Assembly (NCBI RefSeq): GCF_000196255.1
Contig: NC_006370.1
Location: 2,741,411-2,805,410 of the forward strand
DNA length: 64,000 nucleotides
Direction: 5' to 3'
From: Photobacterium profundum SS9
Lineage (GTDB): Bacteria; Pseudomonadota; Gammaproteobacteria; Enterobacterales; Vibrionaceae
The notes below the pieces were generated by a model. The model was not told the DNA's origin, searched no databases, and saw only the letters and a list, made by a program, of their open reading frames with translations. Made by a program: the position numbers and the translations under genes. Below are positions 21,090 through 30,108 of this stretch, in pieces (the stretch's first letter is position 1; each line of letters begins with the position of its first letter).

Positions 21090-24000
21090 ATGAAAGCATT
21101 ATCATTACTCTCACTGCCCCTGCCGAGTAAAAAAGGGGATAACCGTTTCATTGGTAACCTATCTGGTGCTGCTTTGGCACTGTCTGTCGCTGAACTGTCT
21201 CACGCACATCAAGGCCCTATTCTTGCTGTTGTGCCTGATACGCAAACAGCACTGCGCCTACAGCCAGAAATTAGTCAGTTCACGTCTGTCGAAGTGAACG
21301 TATTTCCTGACTGGGAAACACTGCCATACGATAATTTCTCGCCGCACCAAGATATTACGTCTGATCGTCTGGCGCGTTTATACAAGTTACCCACTCAGTC
21401 TGATGGCATTATTCTGGTGCCTATTAGTACCTTATTGCAGCGTTTAACACCCCGTGATTACCTTCGCAAGCATGCTTTGATTGTACGGAATGGTGATCGC
21501 CTATCACTTGATAAGCTTCGATTACAGCTTGAAGCATCTGGCTATCGCCATGCCGAGCAAGTAATGGAGCATGGCGAATATGCCAGCCGAGGTTCATTAC
21601 TCGATCTATTCCCAATGGGTAGCAATCAACCCTATCGTATTGACTTTTTTGATGACAAAGTTGATTCCATTCGCCAGTTCGATCCTGAAAATCAGCGTTC
21701 AACGGGTGAAATTGATAGCATCAATTTATTACCAGCTCATGAATTCCCAACGGATGAAATTGCGATTGAAAATTTCCGGATGCGTTGGCGTGAACGTTTT
21801 GAAGCTCGACGTGAGCCCGAATCAATCTATCAGCAAGTAAGCAAACGTACTTGGCCTGCGGGTATTGAGTATTGGCAGCCTCTGTTTTTTGAAAAAACTG
21901 AAACACTCTTCGATTATTTACCCGATGAAACCTTATTAGTAACATTGGGAGAATTAGAACCCTCCGTTGACCATTTTTTAGCAGATGCAGATCACCGCTT
22001 TGATCAACGTCGTGTTGACCCCTTGCGCCCTTTGTTAGAACCCAAAGAATTATGGCTAACAAAAGATGAGATGTTCCGCGGTTTTAAAACGTTGCCACAA
22101 GTTCGTATTCGTCATGAAAACGAACCCGATAAAGCGGGTCGATACAATCCAACGTTAACACCAGTACCTGAAATAATCATCAACCAACAACTTAAAGAAC
22201 CTTTTGCTGCACTACGTCGCTTTACCGAGCAATTCAAAGGCAAAATTGTCTTTTCCGTTGCCTCTGAAGGTCGACGTGAAGCGTTACTGGATCTATTAGC
22301 TCGTATAAAAATGCGCCCAATAGTGTGCGCTAGTCTAGAAGAAGCCATTGAAGCACCAAGTGATTACACGCTGGTTATTGGTGCTGCAGAGCAAGGCTTT
22401 ATTCTTGAATCACCTTCTGTCGCGTTTATTTGTGAAAGTGATTTACTCGGTGAGCGCGTTAATCAACGTCGCCGCCGTGATAATAAAAAAAGTATCAATG
22501 CCGATACGATTATTCGTAATTTAGCAGAGTTGCAAGTTGGTCAGCCCGTGGTTCATATCGATCATGGCATTGGTCGTTATCAGGGTCTGCAAACATTAGA
22601 AGCTGGTGGCATAACAACTGAATATGTCATGCTTGAATACGATGCTGGTGCAAAGCTCTATGTACCGGTTGCATCACTGCACCTCATTAGCCGTTACTCT
22701 GGCGGTGCTGATGATAGTGCGCCGCTGCATAAACTGGGGGGCGAAGCATGGGTCAAAGCACGTAAAAAAGCAGCTGAAAAAGTACGTGATGTTGCTGCAG
22801 AGTTACTCGATGTTTACGCAAAGCGCGAACTAAAACCTGGCTTTAAATTCACGTTAGATCGAGAATCTTATGCTGATTTCTGTAGTGGTTTTCCTTTTGA
22901 AGAGACCCACGACCAAGCCTTAGCGATTAATTCCGTACTTTCAGACATGTGTAAGCCTAGAGCCATGGACCGCCTTGTGTGTGGTGACGTTGGCTTTGGT
23001 AAAACGGAAGTCGCGATGCGTGCTGCGTTTGTTGCTATTGATAATAACAAACAAGTCACGGTATTAGTGCCTACCACATTGTTGGCACAGCAGCATTTTG
23101 AAAACTTCCGTGACCGTTTTGCCAATACGGCCGTTCGTGTTGAAGTGCTTTCACGTTTTAAAACAGCGAAAGAACAAAAACAGATAATGCTTGATGCCGA
23201 AGAAGGCAAAATTGATATACTCATCGGCACACATAAACTACTTAACGCTTCAGTCAAATATCACGATTTAGGTTTATTAGTCGTTGATGAAGAGCACCGC
23301 TTTGGTGTGCGTCAAAAAGAGAAAATTAAAGCCATTCGTGCTGATATTGATATTTTGACCCTCACGGCAACACCGATTCCTCGTACGCTCAATATGGCAA
23401 TGAGTGGTATGCGTGATCTATCTATCATTGCAACACCGCCTGCACGCCGCTTAGCCATTAAAACCTTTGTACGAGAAAAAGACGACGCAATTATTCGTGA
23501 GGCTGTACTGCGTGAAATAATGCGTGGTGGCCAAGTGTACTTCTTGCACAATGAAGTCGACAGCATAGAGAAAACCACTGAAGAATTAGCCAAACTGATC
23601 CCAGAAGCGCGTATCACCTTTGCTCATGGTCAAATGCGTGAACGTGATCTCGAAAAAGTGATGGGGGATTTTTATCACCAGCGCTTCAATCTACTCGTAT
23701 GTACAACCATAATCGAAACTGGTATTGATATTCCAACAGCCAATACGATCATCATGAATCGTGCCGACAACCTTGGTTTAGCACAGTTACACCAACTTCG
23801 AGGTCGTGTTGGACGATCGCACCACCAAGCCTATGCCTATTTATTAACGCCACATAAAAAACGCATGACGAAAGATGCAGTCAAACGTTTAGAGGCCATC
23901 GAATCACTGGAAGATCTTGGTGCTGGGTTCACATTGGCAACGCATGACCTTGAAATTCGTGGTGCAGGTGAATTATTAGGTGACGAACAAAGTGGTCAAA

Positions 24001-24545
24001 TTCAATCCATTGGATTTTCACTGTTCATGGAAATGCTAGAGCAAGCGGTTGAAGCATTGAAAGAAGGCAAAGAGTCATCACTTGATGATCTGCTACGTAA
24101 GCAGACGGAAGTTGAGCTACGTCTACCCGCGTTACTGCCTGATGATTACATTCCCGATATCAACATGCGTTTATCATTGTACAAGCGCATTGCCAGTGCG
24201 ATTGATGAGCAAGATTTGAACGATTTAAAAGTCGAACTGATTGATCGGTTTGGTCTATTACCTGAAGCAACAACCAACTTGCTAACGGTAAACAATTTAA
24301 AATTAAAAGCAGCTGCAGTCGGTATTCGCCGTATTGAGGCGGGTGAAAAAGGTGGATATCTTGAATTTGAACAAGATGCTGCCATTAACCCTGTTTTTCT
24401 CGTCGGTTTACTGCAATCAAAGCCTCAACATTACCGTATGGAAGGTCCAACCAAACTAAAAGTCATGGCACCAATGACAAATCGCAAAGAACGCATCAAG
24501 TTTGTGGACCAGCTACTAACCCAATTATCAGAAAACACAATATAA
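21090..24545 (+). CDS. mfd: Transcription-repair coupling factor Mfd
   Basis: Mfd removes RNA polymerase stalled at lesions and recruits UvrA to the template strand. The length is 1151 residues (E. coli 1148). The N-terminal UvrB-like module begins with SLPLPSKKGDNRFIGNLSGA. The RNA polymerase interaction domain is around residues 475-545 (VGQPVVHIDHGIGRYQGL). The translocase has Walker A GDVGFGKTE near residue 631, DEEH near 731 and the QLRGRVGRS helicase motif. The TRCF C-terminal domain ends the protein. No damage is seen in any motif. Confidence 0.98.
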   Translation: MKALSLLSLPLPSKKGDNRFIGNLSGAALALSVAELSHAHQGPILAVVPDTQTALRLQPEISQFTSVEVNVFPDWETLPYDNFSPHQDITSDRLARLYKLPTQSDGIILVPISTLLQRLTPRDYLRKHALIVRNGDRLSLDKLRLQLEASGYRHAEQVMEHGEYASRGSLLDLFPMGSNQPYRIDFFDDKVDSIRQFDPENQRSTGEIDSINLLPAHEFPTDEIAIENFRMRWRERFEARREPESIYQQVSKRTWPAGIEYWQPLFFEKTETLFDYLPDETLLVTLGELEPSVDHFLADADHRFDQRRVDPLRPLLEPKELWLTKDEMFRGFKTLPQVRIRHENEPDKAGRYNPTLTPVPEIIINQQLKEPFAALRRFTEQFKGKIVFSVASEGRREALLDLLARIKMRPIVCASLEEAIEAPSDYTLVIGAAEQGFILESPSVAFICESDLLGERVNQRRRRDNKKSINADTIIRNLAELQVGQPVVHIDHGIGRYQGLQTLEAGGITTEYVMLEYDAGAKLYVPVASLHLISRYSGGADDSAPLHKLGGEAWVKARKKAAEKVRDVAAELLDVYAKRELKPGFKFTLDRESYADFCSGFPFEETHDQALAINSVLSDMCKPRAMDRLVCGDVGFGKTEVAMRAAFVAIDNNKQVTVLVPTTLLAQQHFENFRDRFANTAVRVEVLSRFKTAKEQKQIMLDAEEGKIDILIGTHKLLNASVKYHDLGLLVVDEEHRFGVRQKEKIKAIRADIDILTLTATPIPRTLNMAMSGMRDLSIIATPPARRLAIKTFVREKDDAIIREAVLREIMRGGQVYFLHNEVDSIEKTTEELAKLIPEARITFAHGQMRERDLEKVMGDFYHQRFNLLVCTTIIETGIDIPTANTIIMNRADNLGLAQLHQLRGRVGRSHHQAYAYLLTPHKKRMTKDAVKRLEAIESLEDLGAGFTLATHDLEIRGAGELLGDEQSGQIQSIGFSLFMEMLEQAVEALKEGKESSLDDLLRKQTEVELRLPALLPDDYIPDINMRLSLYKRIASAIDEQDLNDLKVELIDRFGLLPEATTNLLTVNNLKLKAAAVGIRRIEAGEKGGYLEFEQDAAINPVFLVGLLQSKPQHYRMEGPTKLKVMAPMTNRKERIKFVDQLLTQLSENTI

Positions 24546-24559
24546 TCCAAAACATACAA

Positions 24560-24598
24560 ACCAAACGGCTGGCTTTACTAAGTCAGCCGTTTGTATGA
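24560..24598 (+). other. Hairpin between mfd and csiV
   Basis: ACGGCTG pairs with CAGCCGT around a 12-base loop, with flanking CATACAAA/TTTGTATG extending the stem past a bulge. No T run follows, so it may be an mRNA-processing or attenuating hairpin and not a strong terminator. Confidence 0.5.
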
Positions 24599-24633
24599 AT
24601 TGGAAATACAAGCACTAAAGTGCGGAGATTACC

Positions 24634-25530
24634 TTGAAAAAACTGATTTATTTGCTTCTTCTGGCCGTTAGTTGGCCATCATTTGCGGCGAGACAGTTTG
24701 ATGTAGAAGTGATTCTATTCAAGCGAAATATTAACCCTGAACAAGTTAACGAATCTTGGCCTAAACAACTCAAAAAAATTGATATGCAAGGCGCCCTATC
24801 TTTGGAAGATACGGCGGCATTAAAAGCGAAAGGGGTAACAATTCTACCTGCTAGCCAATATGCACTTGATGCCCAATATAACAAACTTAAAAAACACGCT
24901 GGCTTTACGCCTCTTGCCCACATTGCATGGCGCCAAGGTGATCAGAATCAGGCTAATGCACCGAAGTTATATATCACAGCAGGGCGTGATTTCTCTGAAC
25001 AGTTTTTACCTGATGGCCGTTCAAAAAAGAATGTTGAGCAGCCTAAAAATGCAGACTCGCTTAACACTAATACCAACAATGCTGGCATTACAATCACAGC
25101 AGATAACAATCCCCCTCGACTCTCAGATTCCAATAACGATGTAGATGCCAATACAAGATCTGATTCGCTATATCAATTAAACGGAATGCTACAAGTCTAT
25201 GTTCAGCATTACTTATTCTTAGATGCCAACCTCGATTTACGAGAGCCAAGTCGTCGTGAAGTTATTATGACTAAACCATTGCTTGAAAGCATCGTTAATG
25301 AACAAAATGCGATAAATGTAGAAAGTGATACAGCCACAGGAAATGGCATTGACGTAAACAGCAATGTTCAAATTGGTCACCTACAAGAAGTGAAAAAGAA
25401 CATTAAGGTTGAAGAGTTTTTGAAGCCTTATCGTCTATCACAACAGCGTCGTATGCGCAGTGGCGAAATACATTACTTAGATAACCCACTATTAGGCGTT
25501 ATTATTCAAGTACGCCGAGTAGGAAGCTAA
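24634..25530 (+). CDS. csiV: Peptidoglycan-binding protein CsiV
   Basis: CsiV of Vibrio cholerae is a periplasmic peptidoglycan-binding protein required for PBP1A-dependent wall synthesis through LpoA. The product is 298 residues. A signal peptide (MKKLIYLLLLAVSWPSFA, cleavage near residue 18) precedes RQFDVEVILFKR, the conserved start of the mature family. The middle is rich in Asn and Asp and low in complexity. The C-terminus RMRSGEIHYLDNPLLGVIIQV is conserved. The start is TTG at 24634 with GGAG six bases upstream. It follows mfd, as in Vibrio. The family assignment is from recall of its position and pattern. Confidence 0.82.
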   Translation: MKKLIYLLLLAVSWPSFAARQFDVEVILFKRNINPEQVNESWPKQLKKIDMQGALSLEDTAALKAKGVTILPASQYALDAQYNKLKKHAGFTPLAHIAWRQGDQNQANAPKLYITAGRDFSEQFLPDGRSKKNVEQPKNADSLNTNTNNAGITITADNNPPRLSDSNNDVDANTRSDSLYQLNGMLQVYVQHYLFLDANLDLREPSRREVIMTKPLLESIVNEQNAINVESDTATGNGIDVNSNVQIGHLQEVKKNIKVEEFLKPYRLSQQRRMRSGEIHYLDNPLLGVIIQVRRVGS

Positions 25531-25534
25531 CTTA

Positions 25535-25601
25535 TATACTCAAGTTACCTCAAGCTGCTCGTTTCAGCGAGAATCCTGCATCTTGAGGTGACTTGGGTAT
25601 A
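25535..25601. repeat. 67-bp palindromic repeat, family 1 (short form)
   Basis: The left arm TATACTCAAGTTACCTCAAG pairs with the right arm CTTGAGGTGACTTGGGTATA around a short spacer containing TTTCAGCGAGAATCC. It begins 5 bases after the csiV stop. The same end sequence recurs at 56595-56860. It could form a long RNA hairpin at the 3' end of csiV mRNA. Confidence 0.85.
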
Positions 25602-25717
25602 CTACCAATTAGCCCTCGTACTGCGGGGCTTTTTACATAATTGAGTGCGAATTCAATGCTATGCTTCGATAGGTCATCTCGTTTTATCACGCAAAAAAGA
25701 GTAGGTAAACAATAATA

Positions 25718-26275
25718 ATGAAAATGGACTTTGAGCTATCAACTCCGCGATTAATTTTACGTCCTTTTAAAACTGTCGATTTACTCGCTCACCTTACTGC
25801 AGTTCAAGAATCTACCGAACAATTAAGCCCTTGGCTTGAGTGGTGCACGCCGCATTACGATCAGCATGACGCTCATGAATGGATTGCATCAAGCCGATTA
25901 AGCTGGCAGACAGACATGAGCTATGAGCTTGCCATTTTTGACCGTTTTGACGATACCTTTGTTGGCAGTGTATCTATCAGTGCATTAATTCCTATGTGTA
26001 ATTCTGCCAACCTTGGTTACTGGGTACGAACGTCATACCATCGCCAAGGTATCGCATCAGAAGCCTGTTTAGCACTCGCCCAGTTCGCCTTTATGACCTT
26101 AGGGTTAACGCGATTAGAGATCATCGTTCACCCTGATAACTATCCGAGCCAAAAAACTGCCATTGCCTGTAATGCACAGTTTGAATGTGAAGCAAGAAAC
26201 CGAATATTTACCCATGGAAAAATCCATAATGGGCTCGTATATTCCTTAATTCCTGAAGATCTGTTTCCACGCTGA
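25718..26275 (+). CDS. GNAT N-acetyltransferase, RimJ/RimL-like
   Basis: A 185-residue acetyltransferase of the GNAT fold. The N-terminus STPRLILRPFKTVDL is typical of the RimJ/RimL group. The acetyl-CoA-binding segment is NLGYWVRTSYHRQGIASEACLAL at about residues 104-126, and LTRLEIIVHPDN follows. It may acetylate a ribosomal protein or another protein N-terminus; the substrate cannot be read from the sequence. It lies between the family 1 repeat and the FKBP gene, on the same strand as both. Confidence 0.85.
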   Translation: MKMDFELSTPRLILRPFKTVDLLAHLTAVQESTEQLSPWLEWCTPHYDQHDAHEWIASSRLSWQTDMSYELAIFDRFDDTFVGSVSISALIPMCNSANLGYWVRTSYHRQGIASEACLALAQFAFMTLGLTRLEIIVHPDNYPSQKTAIACNAQFECEARNRIFTHGKIHNGLVYSLIPEDLFPR

Positions 26276-26318
26276 ATTACAGTAAACTTATTTTAAATCT
26301 AACCGTTAGGAAAACACC

Positions 26319-26792
26319 GTGTTTAAAATTATTGTTACCATCGCCCTTATTGGCTTAGTGATTTTCTTTGTACAACGTTCTTACAGCAACAAACAAGCTG
26401 CAGGCGAAAACATCAAAATAGGTCAGGAGTTTCTAGCAGAAAATAAACTCAAAGACGGTGTAAAAACGACAGATTCAGGTCTTCAGTACTTAGTTTTACA
26501 AGAAGGTACGGGAGCAGAACACCCTAAAGCTTCAGATAAAGTAACCGTTCACTACCACGGCACATTAATTAATGGTTCTGTGTTTGATAGTTCTGTTGAT
26601 CGCGGCAAAACAATTTCTTTTGGTTTGAATCAAGTAATCAAAGGTTGGACGGAAGGTGTGCAGCTGATGGTTATTGGCGAGAAAACACGCTTTTTTATCC
26701 CGTCGAAATTAGCATATGGTAACGGTGGCGCGGGCATTATTCCCCCTGGTTCTGTGTTGATTTTTGATGTGGAATTATTCAAGATTAACTAA
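26319..26792 (+). CDS. Membrane-anchored FKBP-type peptidyl-prolyl isomerase
   Basis: A 157-residue protein with an N-terminal membrane segment (residues 3-19) followed by an FKBP domain (about 65-157). Recognisable parts are DKVTVHYHGTLINGSVFDSS, then IKGWTEGVQLMVIGEKTRFFIPSKLAYG and IPPGSVLIFDVEL. The aromatic pocket residues of active FKBPs appear present. It probably helps fold proteins in the periplasm. The start is GTG at 26319 with AGGA upstream. The small size and FklB-like pattern fit a Vibrio FkpA/FklB relative. Confidence 0.88.
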   Translation: MFKIIVTIALIGLVIFFVQRSYSNKQAAGENIKIGQEFLAENKLKDGVKTTDSGLQYLVLQEGTGAEHPKASDKVTVHYHGTLINGSVFDSSVDRGKTISFGLNQVIKGWTEGVQLMVIGEKTRFFIPSKLAYGNGGAGIIPPGSVLIFDVELFKIN

Positions 26793-26828
26793 TGTGAATC
26801 TAGACAAATATCAACGATCAGAGTGATA

Positions 26829-26991
26829 ATACCATCCTACATAAGTATTTGATCATTCTTGCTAGTTAAAATAACTTATAACATCGTTATGAATTTTGTA
26901 ATTAGAGCCACTAGTTATCTGTAATTCACGCCTAGTTATAAGCGATTTTTCCTGCGCAACATTATGATCAACTACTTACCTAGAATGGTAT
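26829..26991. repeat. 163-bp inverted-repeat element, family 2
   Basis: The ends are inverted copies: the left begins ATACCATCCTACATAAGTA and the complement of the right begins ATACCATTCTAGGTAAGTA, both followed by TTGATCAT. Internal inverted repeats (CTTATAAC with GTTATAAG) nest inside. There is no open frame. A further degenerate arm lies just to the left (26805-26826). With the terminators at 26993-27085 it fills the 26793-27110 gap, which contains no gene. Confidence 0.8.
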
Positions 26992-26992
26992 A

Positions 26993-27012
26993 AGCAACTT
27001 ATTTAAGTTGCT
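26993..27012 (+). other. Hairpin downstream of the family 2 element
   Basis: AGCAACTTA pairs with TAAGTTGCT around a two-base loop. Only a short T-rich tail follows, so terminator activity is uncertain. Confidence 0.4.
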
Positions 27013-27044
27013 ATTATTGAATCGGCATGAGTGAAACGGCATAA

Positions 27045-27085
27045 AAAATGCCAGCTTTGTTATAACAAAGCTGGCATTTTTATTT
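27045..27085. terminator. Terminator of ndh (bidirectional form)
   Basis: A long stem AAATGCCAGCTTTGTTATAA folds on its complement and is flanked by A and T runs. It lies 26 bases past the ndh stop, and on the plus strand it could also stop transcripts from the FKBP gene. Confidence 0.88.
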
Positions 27086-27110
27086 AAATCAATACGTTAT
27101 AAAAGTGCGA

Positions 27111-28400
27111 TTAGTGCAGTTTTAAGTTCGGACGAAGTACACGGTTAATACGGCCAACCAACATCATCAAACCGGTTTTAAATACACCGTGAAGCGCGAC
27201 TAAATGCATGCGATAGAGAGAGATATACACGATACGTGCAATGCGCCCTTCTACCATCATTGAGCCTTTCGTCAGGTTACCCATCAAGCTACCAACTGTA
27301 GAAAAACGACTCAGTGATACCAGTGAACCATGATCACTGTATACATAAGGCTTTTGCTCACGGTCTGTAATTTTAGCGACAATATTAGAGAAACAACGAC
27401 TTGCCATTTGGTGTGCAGCCTGCGCGCGAGGTGGTACAAAACTACCATCTTCTTGCACACATGATGCAAGATCACCAATTGCGTAAATGTCGTCATCACG
27501 CGTTGTCTGTAATGTTGGCTTAACCACTAACTGATTAATACGGTTAGTTTCTAGCCCTGCAATATCCTTCATGAAATCAGGCGCTTTAATACCCGCAGCC
27601 CATACCATGATGTGTGCCGGAATATGTTCACCGTCTTTGGTTGTTAGACCAGTAGAATCAGCTTTTGTCACCATTGTCATGGTGCGAACATTCACGCCTA
27701 ATTTGGTTAATTCGCTGTGAGCTGCAGATGAAATACGTGGCGGTAATGCAGGAAGAATACGCTCACCAGCCTCAATAAGATTGACGTTCAAACGTGAACT
27801 GTCTAAATCACCAAAACCATATGTACGTAATTCAGCAACTGCATTATGTAGTTCAGCAGATAGCTCAACACCTGTTGCCCCAGCACCAACAATCGCAATA
27901 TCAACTGTTTTTAATTCTTTATTCGCATGAAGCTTCAAGAATTGGTTATTCATTTCAGTACGGAAACGATGTGCTTGCTCCGGACTATCAAGGAAAATGC
28001 AGTTATCTTTTACACCTGGAGTGTTAAAGTCATTGGATGTAGATCCAATCGCCATAACCAAAATATCGTAATCAAGATTACGTTCTGGCATTAGCAGTTC
28101 GTTGTGCTCATCATGGAGCTCAGCTAACGTTATCACCTTATTTTCACGATCAATCTCTTTCAAACTACCCATCTGAAAGTCGAAATGATGATTTTTTGCA
28201 TGAGCACGGTAACTTAAAGCATCAACACCGGCATCCATGGAACCTGTTGCAACTTCGTGCAAAAGTGGTTTCCATAAATGGCTGGCTTTACGATCAACTA
28301 ATGTGACTTGGGCGCGCCCTTTACGACCTAGTGTTCTTCCAAGCTTTGTAGCAAGCTCTAGACCACCAGCGCCACCGCCTACAACGATAATACGCGTCAC
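27111..28400 (-). CDS. ndh: Type II NADH dehydrogenase Ndh
   Basis: Ndh passes electrons from NADH to quinone without proton pumping. The length is 429 residues (E. coli 434). An N-terminal FAD-binding loop [16 protein letters not shown] is at residues 5-20, and a second nucleotide loop [17 protein letters not shown] lies mid-protein. YAIGDLASC and the C-terminal amphipathic region for membrane attachment are present. The start is GTG at 28400 with AGGAAG six bases upstream. It is the last gene of the hinT to ndh block, as in E. coli. Confidence 0.95.
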   Translation of the reverse strand: MTRIIVVGGGAGGLELATKLGRTLGRKGRAQVTLVDRKASHLWKPLLHEVATGSMDAGVDALSYRAHAKNHHFDFQMGSLKEIDRENKVITLAELHDEHNELLMPERNLDYDILVMAIGSTSNDFNTPGVKDNCIFLDSPEQAHRFRTEMNNQFLKLHANKELKTVDIAIVGAGATGVELSAELHNAVAELRTYGFGDLDSSRLNVNLIEAGERILPALPPRISSAAHSELTKLGVNVRTMTMVTKADSTGLTTKDGEHIPAHIMVWAAGIKAPDFMKDIAGLETNRINQLVVKPTLQTTRDDDIYAIGDLASCVQEDGSFVPPRAQAAHQMASRCFSNIVAKITDREQKPYVYSDHGSLVSLSRFSTVGSLMGNLTKGSMMVEGRIARIVYISLYRMHLVALHGVFKTGLMMLVGRINRVLRPNLKLH

Positions 28401-28457
28401 AATAACTTCCTCTTTATTTTATAGAATTCTTTGGATATACAGACTGACTAAATCTGG

Positions 28458-28484
28458 CAGACGGATCTGTGATCCGCCTGAGGT
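28458..28484. other. Hairpin between ycfP and ndh
   Basis: CGGATC pairs with GATCCG around TGT, extended by CAG and CTG across unpaired bases. It sits in the ycfP-ndh spacer, has no T run on the minus strand, and may affect the stability of the mRNA segments. Confidence 0.4.
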
Positions 28485-28500
28485 GTAGGAGGGCTTAAGA

Positions 28501-29037
28501 CTATTCTTTAAACGCTTTCATAGCTTGTAGATGCTGCGAGATCTTTTTAAATTTATGATTTTGTGTCTCATCCCAAATGATTTTATAGAAATCACTGAGC
28601 GCATCACTTGTGAGCTGATTATCTAACACTTCATCATTAGTTGAAAGTACACAGAGGCAATTACCTGCATTTTTTTCACGAAAATCGGCAACACACTTAG
28701 TGCCGATATCGATATATTCTTCAGGGCGATCGATCCTCCCTTCCATATTGACGCTAGGGTTTAAGTTTGGGTTAAAAATAACCTGCTTAATACCGCATAA
28801 AAAACCAATACGCTCAGCCCAATATCCACCCAGCCCAACCCCACAAATTAATGGCTTAGTATCATCTGACTCTTCTATTAGTTTATGCACTTCCTTAATT
28901 AAATGCTGCATATCATGCTTAGGATGCAAAGTACTGTAGTTAACGAAACGAACATCAGGGTCAATGAATTGCAGTTGTAACACTTTCTCGTGATTACCTG
29001 GGCTATTTGAATCAAAGCCATGCAGATAAATAATCAT
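28501..29037 (-). CDS. ycfP: UPF0227 protein YcfP, alpha/beta-hydrolase-like
   Basis: A 178-residue protein (E. coli YcfP 180) of the UPF0227 family, which has an esterase-like alpha/beta hydrolase fold. It opens with [21 protein letters not shown]. The expected nucleophile elbow region reads [13 protein letters not shown], with Leu where an active serine would normally sit, so catalysis by the usual triad is unlikely. AGGGAG precedes the ATG at 29037. It is adjacent to ndh, as in E. coli. Its biological role is not established. Confidence 0.9.
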
Positions 29038-29177
29038 ATTGTCTCCCTCTTGCTCTTAACAAAACATCACCATTTGGCGTGTAATTATGCATTTTTTCGT
29101 TACAATAATTTAATCTACCATGTTTTATAAGGTTTAAAAGACTGAAATTGAAAACTATGACTCCGTTTGCAAAAACA

Positions 29178-30026
29178 TCATTTTTCATTGATCAACATAG
29201 CGATATCTTTTCGCATATCAACCAGCCTACTATTCAAATAACGTGTCTGTTTACTACTTAGAGTATGGTTTAATCGACGTAATACATCGAAGCGCCTCGT
29301 TAAATAAACATTAACATCAAGTTGTACACTGGCATTTTCGAAAGCGATCAACTGCTGTAGTAACACATTCAGTTTAGATTCGAAATCTGGATTATCTCGC
29401 TTTTTTATTAGTTCTTGCCAATCACGAAGAAAATCACGCCATATTGAAAAGAATATAGGCTCCATTTCAACCTGATATTCAGTCAATTCAAGTAATATCG
29501 CTTTTTGTTTATTAGACAAAGAGCCTATCCAACCACGGGCTGCATTTTGTAATTTATCACGCCGTATAACTATTTTTTCCTTGGGCGATAATTGCTTTCG
29601 TTTTGCTATTACCTGCTCTATTTTTTTCTCTAAGTTCTGATTTAGCTCATTAATTTGACTTGCACTTAGCGATTGAATCATTGCAGCAAAAGGTTTAGAT
29701 AAAACACTCGTAGACTCTTTACCAGCCTCAGTGAACTTTAAATAATAGCCGCGAATTTGATTAAAGCTAAGCGGTTTAGCCAAGTCAGCTTGCAGTTCAT
29801 CAATTAAGCGGTGGAATTTAGGCAGCTCTTTGGTGCGGTGAATCACCAAAGCGATATCTAGGTTTCTTTCAAATGTACGTTCTTGCGTTGAGTTAAGGCT
29901 GACATAATCTGCAAGATAATAGGTAACCCAAAAATTCAATGTATTGTAGCCAAGCCGTAGCGTACACCCAGTAAGCAATATAACCATAACTGAACAACAC
30001 ACCCATCGTGTTCGATTTTTAGTCAT
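29178..30026 (-). CDS. DUF6279 family lipoprotein
   Basis: A 282-residue predicted lipoprotein with lipobox LLTG-C21 after a basic, hydrophobic signal. The mature part is strongly helical and charged, beginning LRLGYNTLNFWVTYYLADYVSL, the recognisable DUF6279 pattern. No enzyme motif is seen. It sits between ycfP and the thiK-like gene, where E. coli has nagZ. The residue after the lipid Cys is Thr, not Asp, so outer-membrane sorting is expected. Function unknown. Confidence 0.8.
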   Translation of the reverse strand: MTKNRTRWVCCSVMVILLTGCTLRLGYNTLNFWVTYYLADYVSLNSTQERTFERNLDIALVIHRTKELPKFHRLIDELQADLAKPLSFNQIRGYYLKFTEAGKESTSVLSKPFAAMIQSLSASQINELNQNLEKKIEQVIAKRKQLSPKEKIVIRRDKLQNAARGWIGSLSNKQKAILLELTEYQVEMEPIFFSIWRDFLRDWQELIKKRDNPDFESKLNVLLQQLIAFENASVQLDVNVYLTRRFDVLRRLNHTLSSKQTRYLNSRLVDMRKDIAMLINEK

Positions 30027-30064
30027 TCGTAGATAATACCCAGCTCAAATTGATATATAAACTA

Positions 30065-30100
30065 TATACCCAAGTTAACTTTAGATGCTCATATCAACGA
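30065..30100. repeat. Family 1 repeat, half copy
   Basis: TATACCCAAGTTAACTTTAG followed by ATGCTCATATCAACGA resembles one arm of the family 1 element. No matching inverted arm is close by. It lies in the spacer between the DUF6279 gene and the thiK-like gene. Confidence 0.6.
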
Positions 30101-30108
30101 AAGAACCA

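Noticed and set aside
25535..25601. Strong Rho-independent terminator of csiV
   Set aside because: The palindrome is long but is not followed by a T run, and the same sequence recurs as a dispersed repeat.
28700..28939. Plus-strand frame opposite ycfP
   Set aside because: Antisense shadow of a conserved gene with no start signal.
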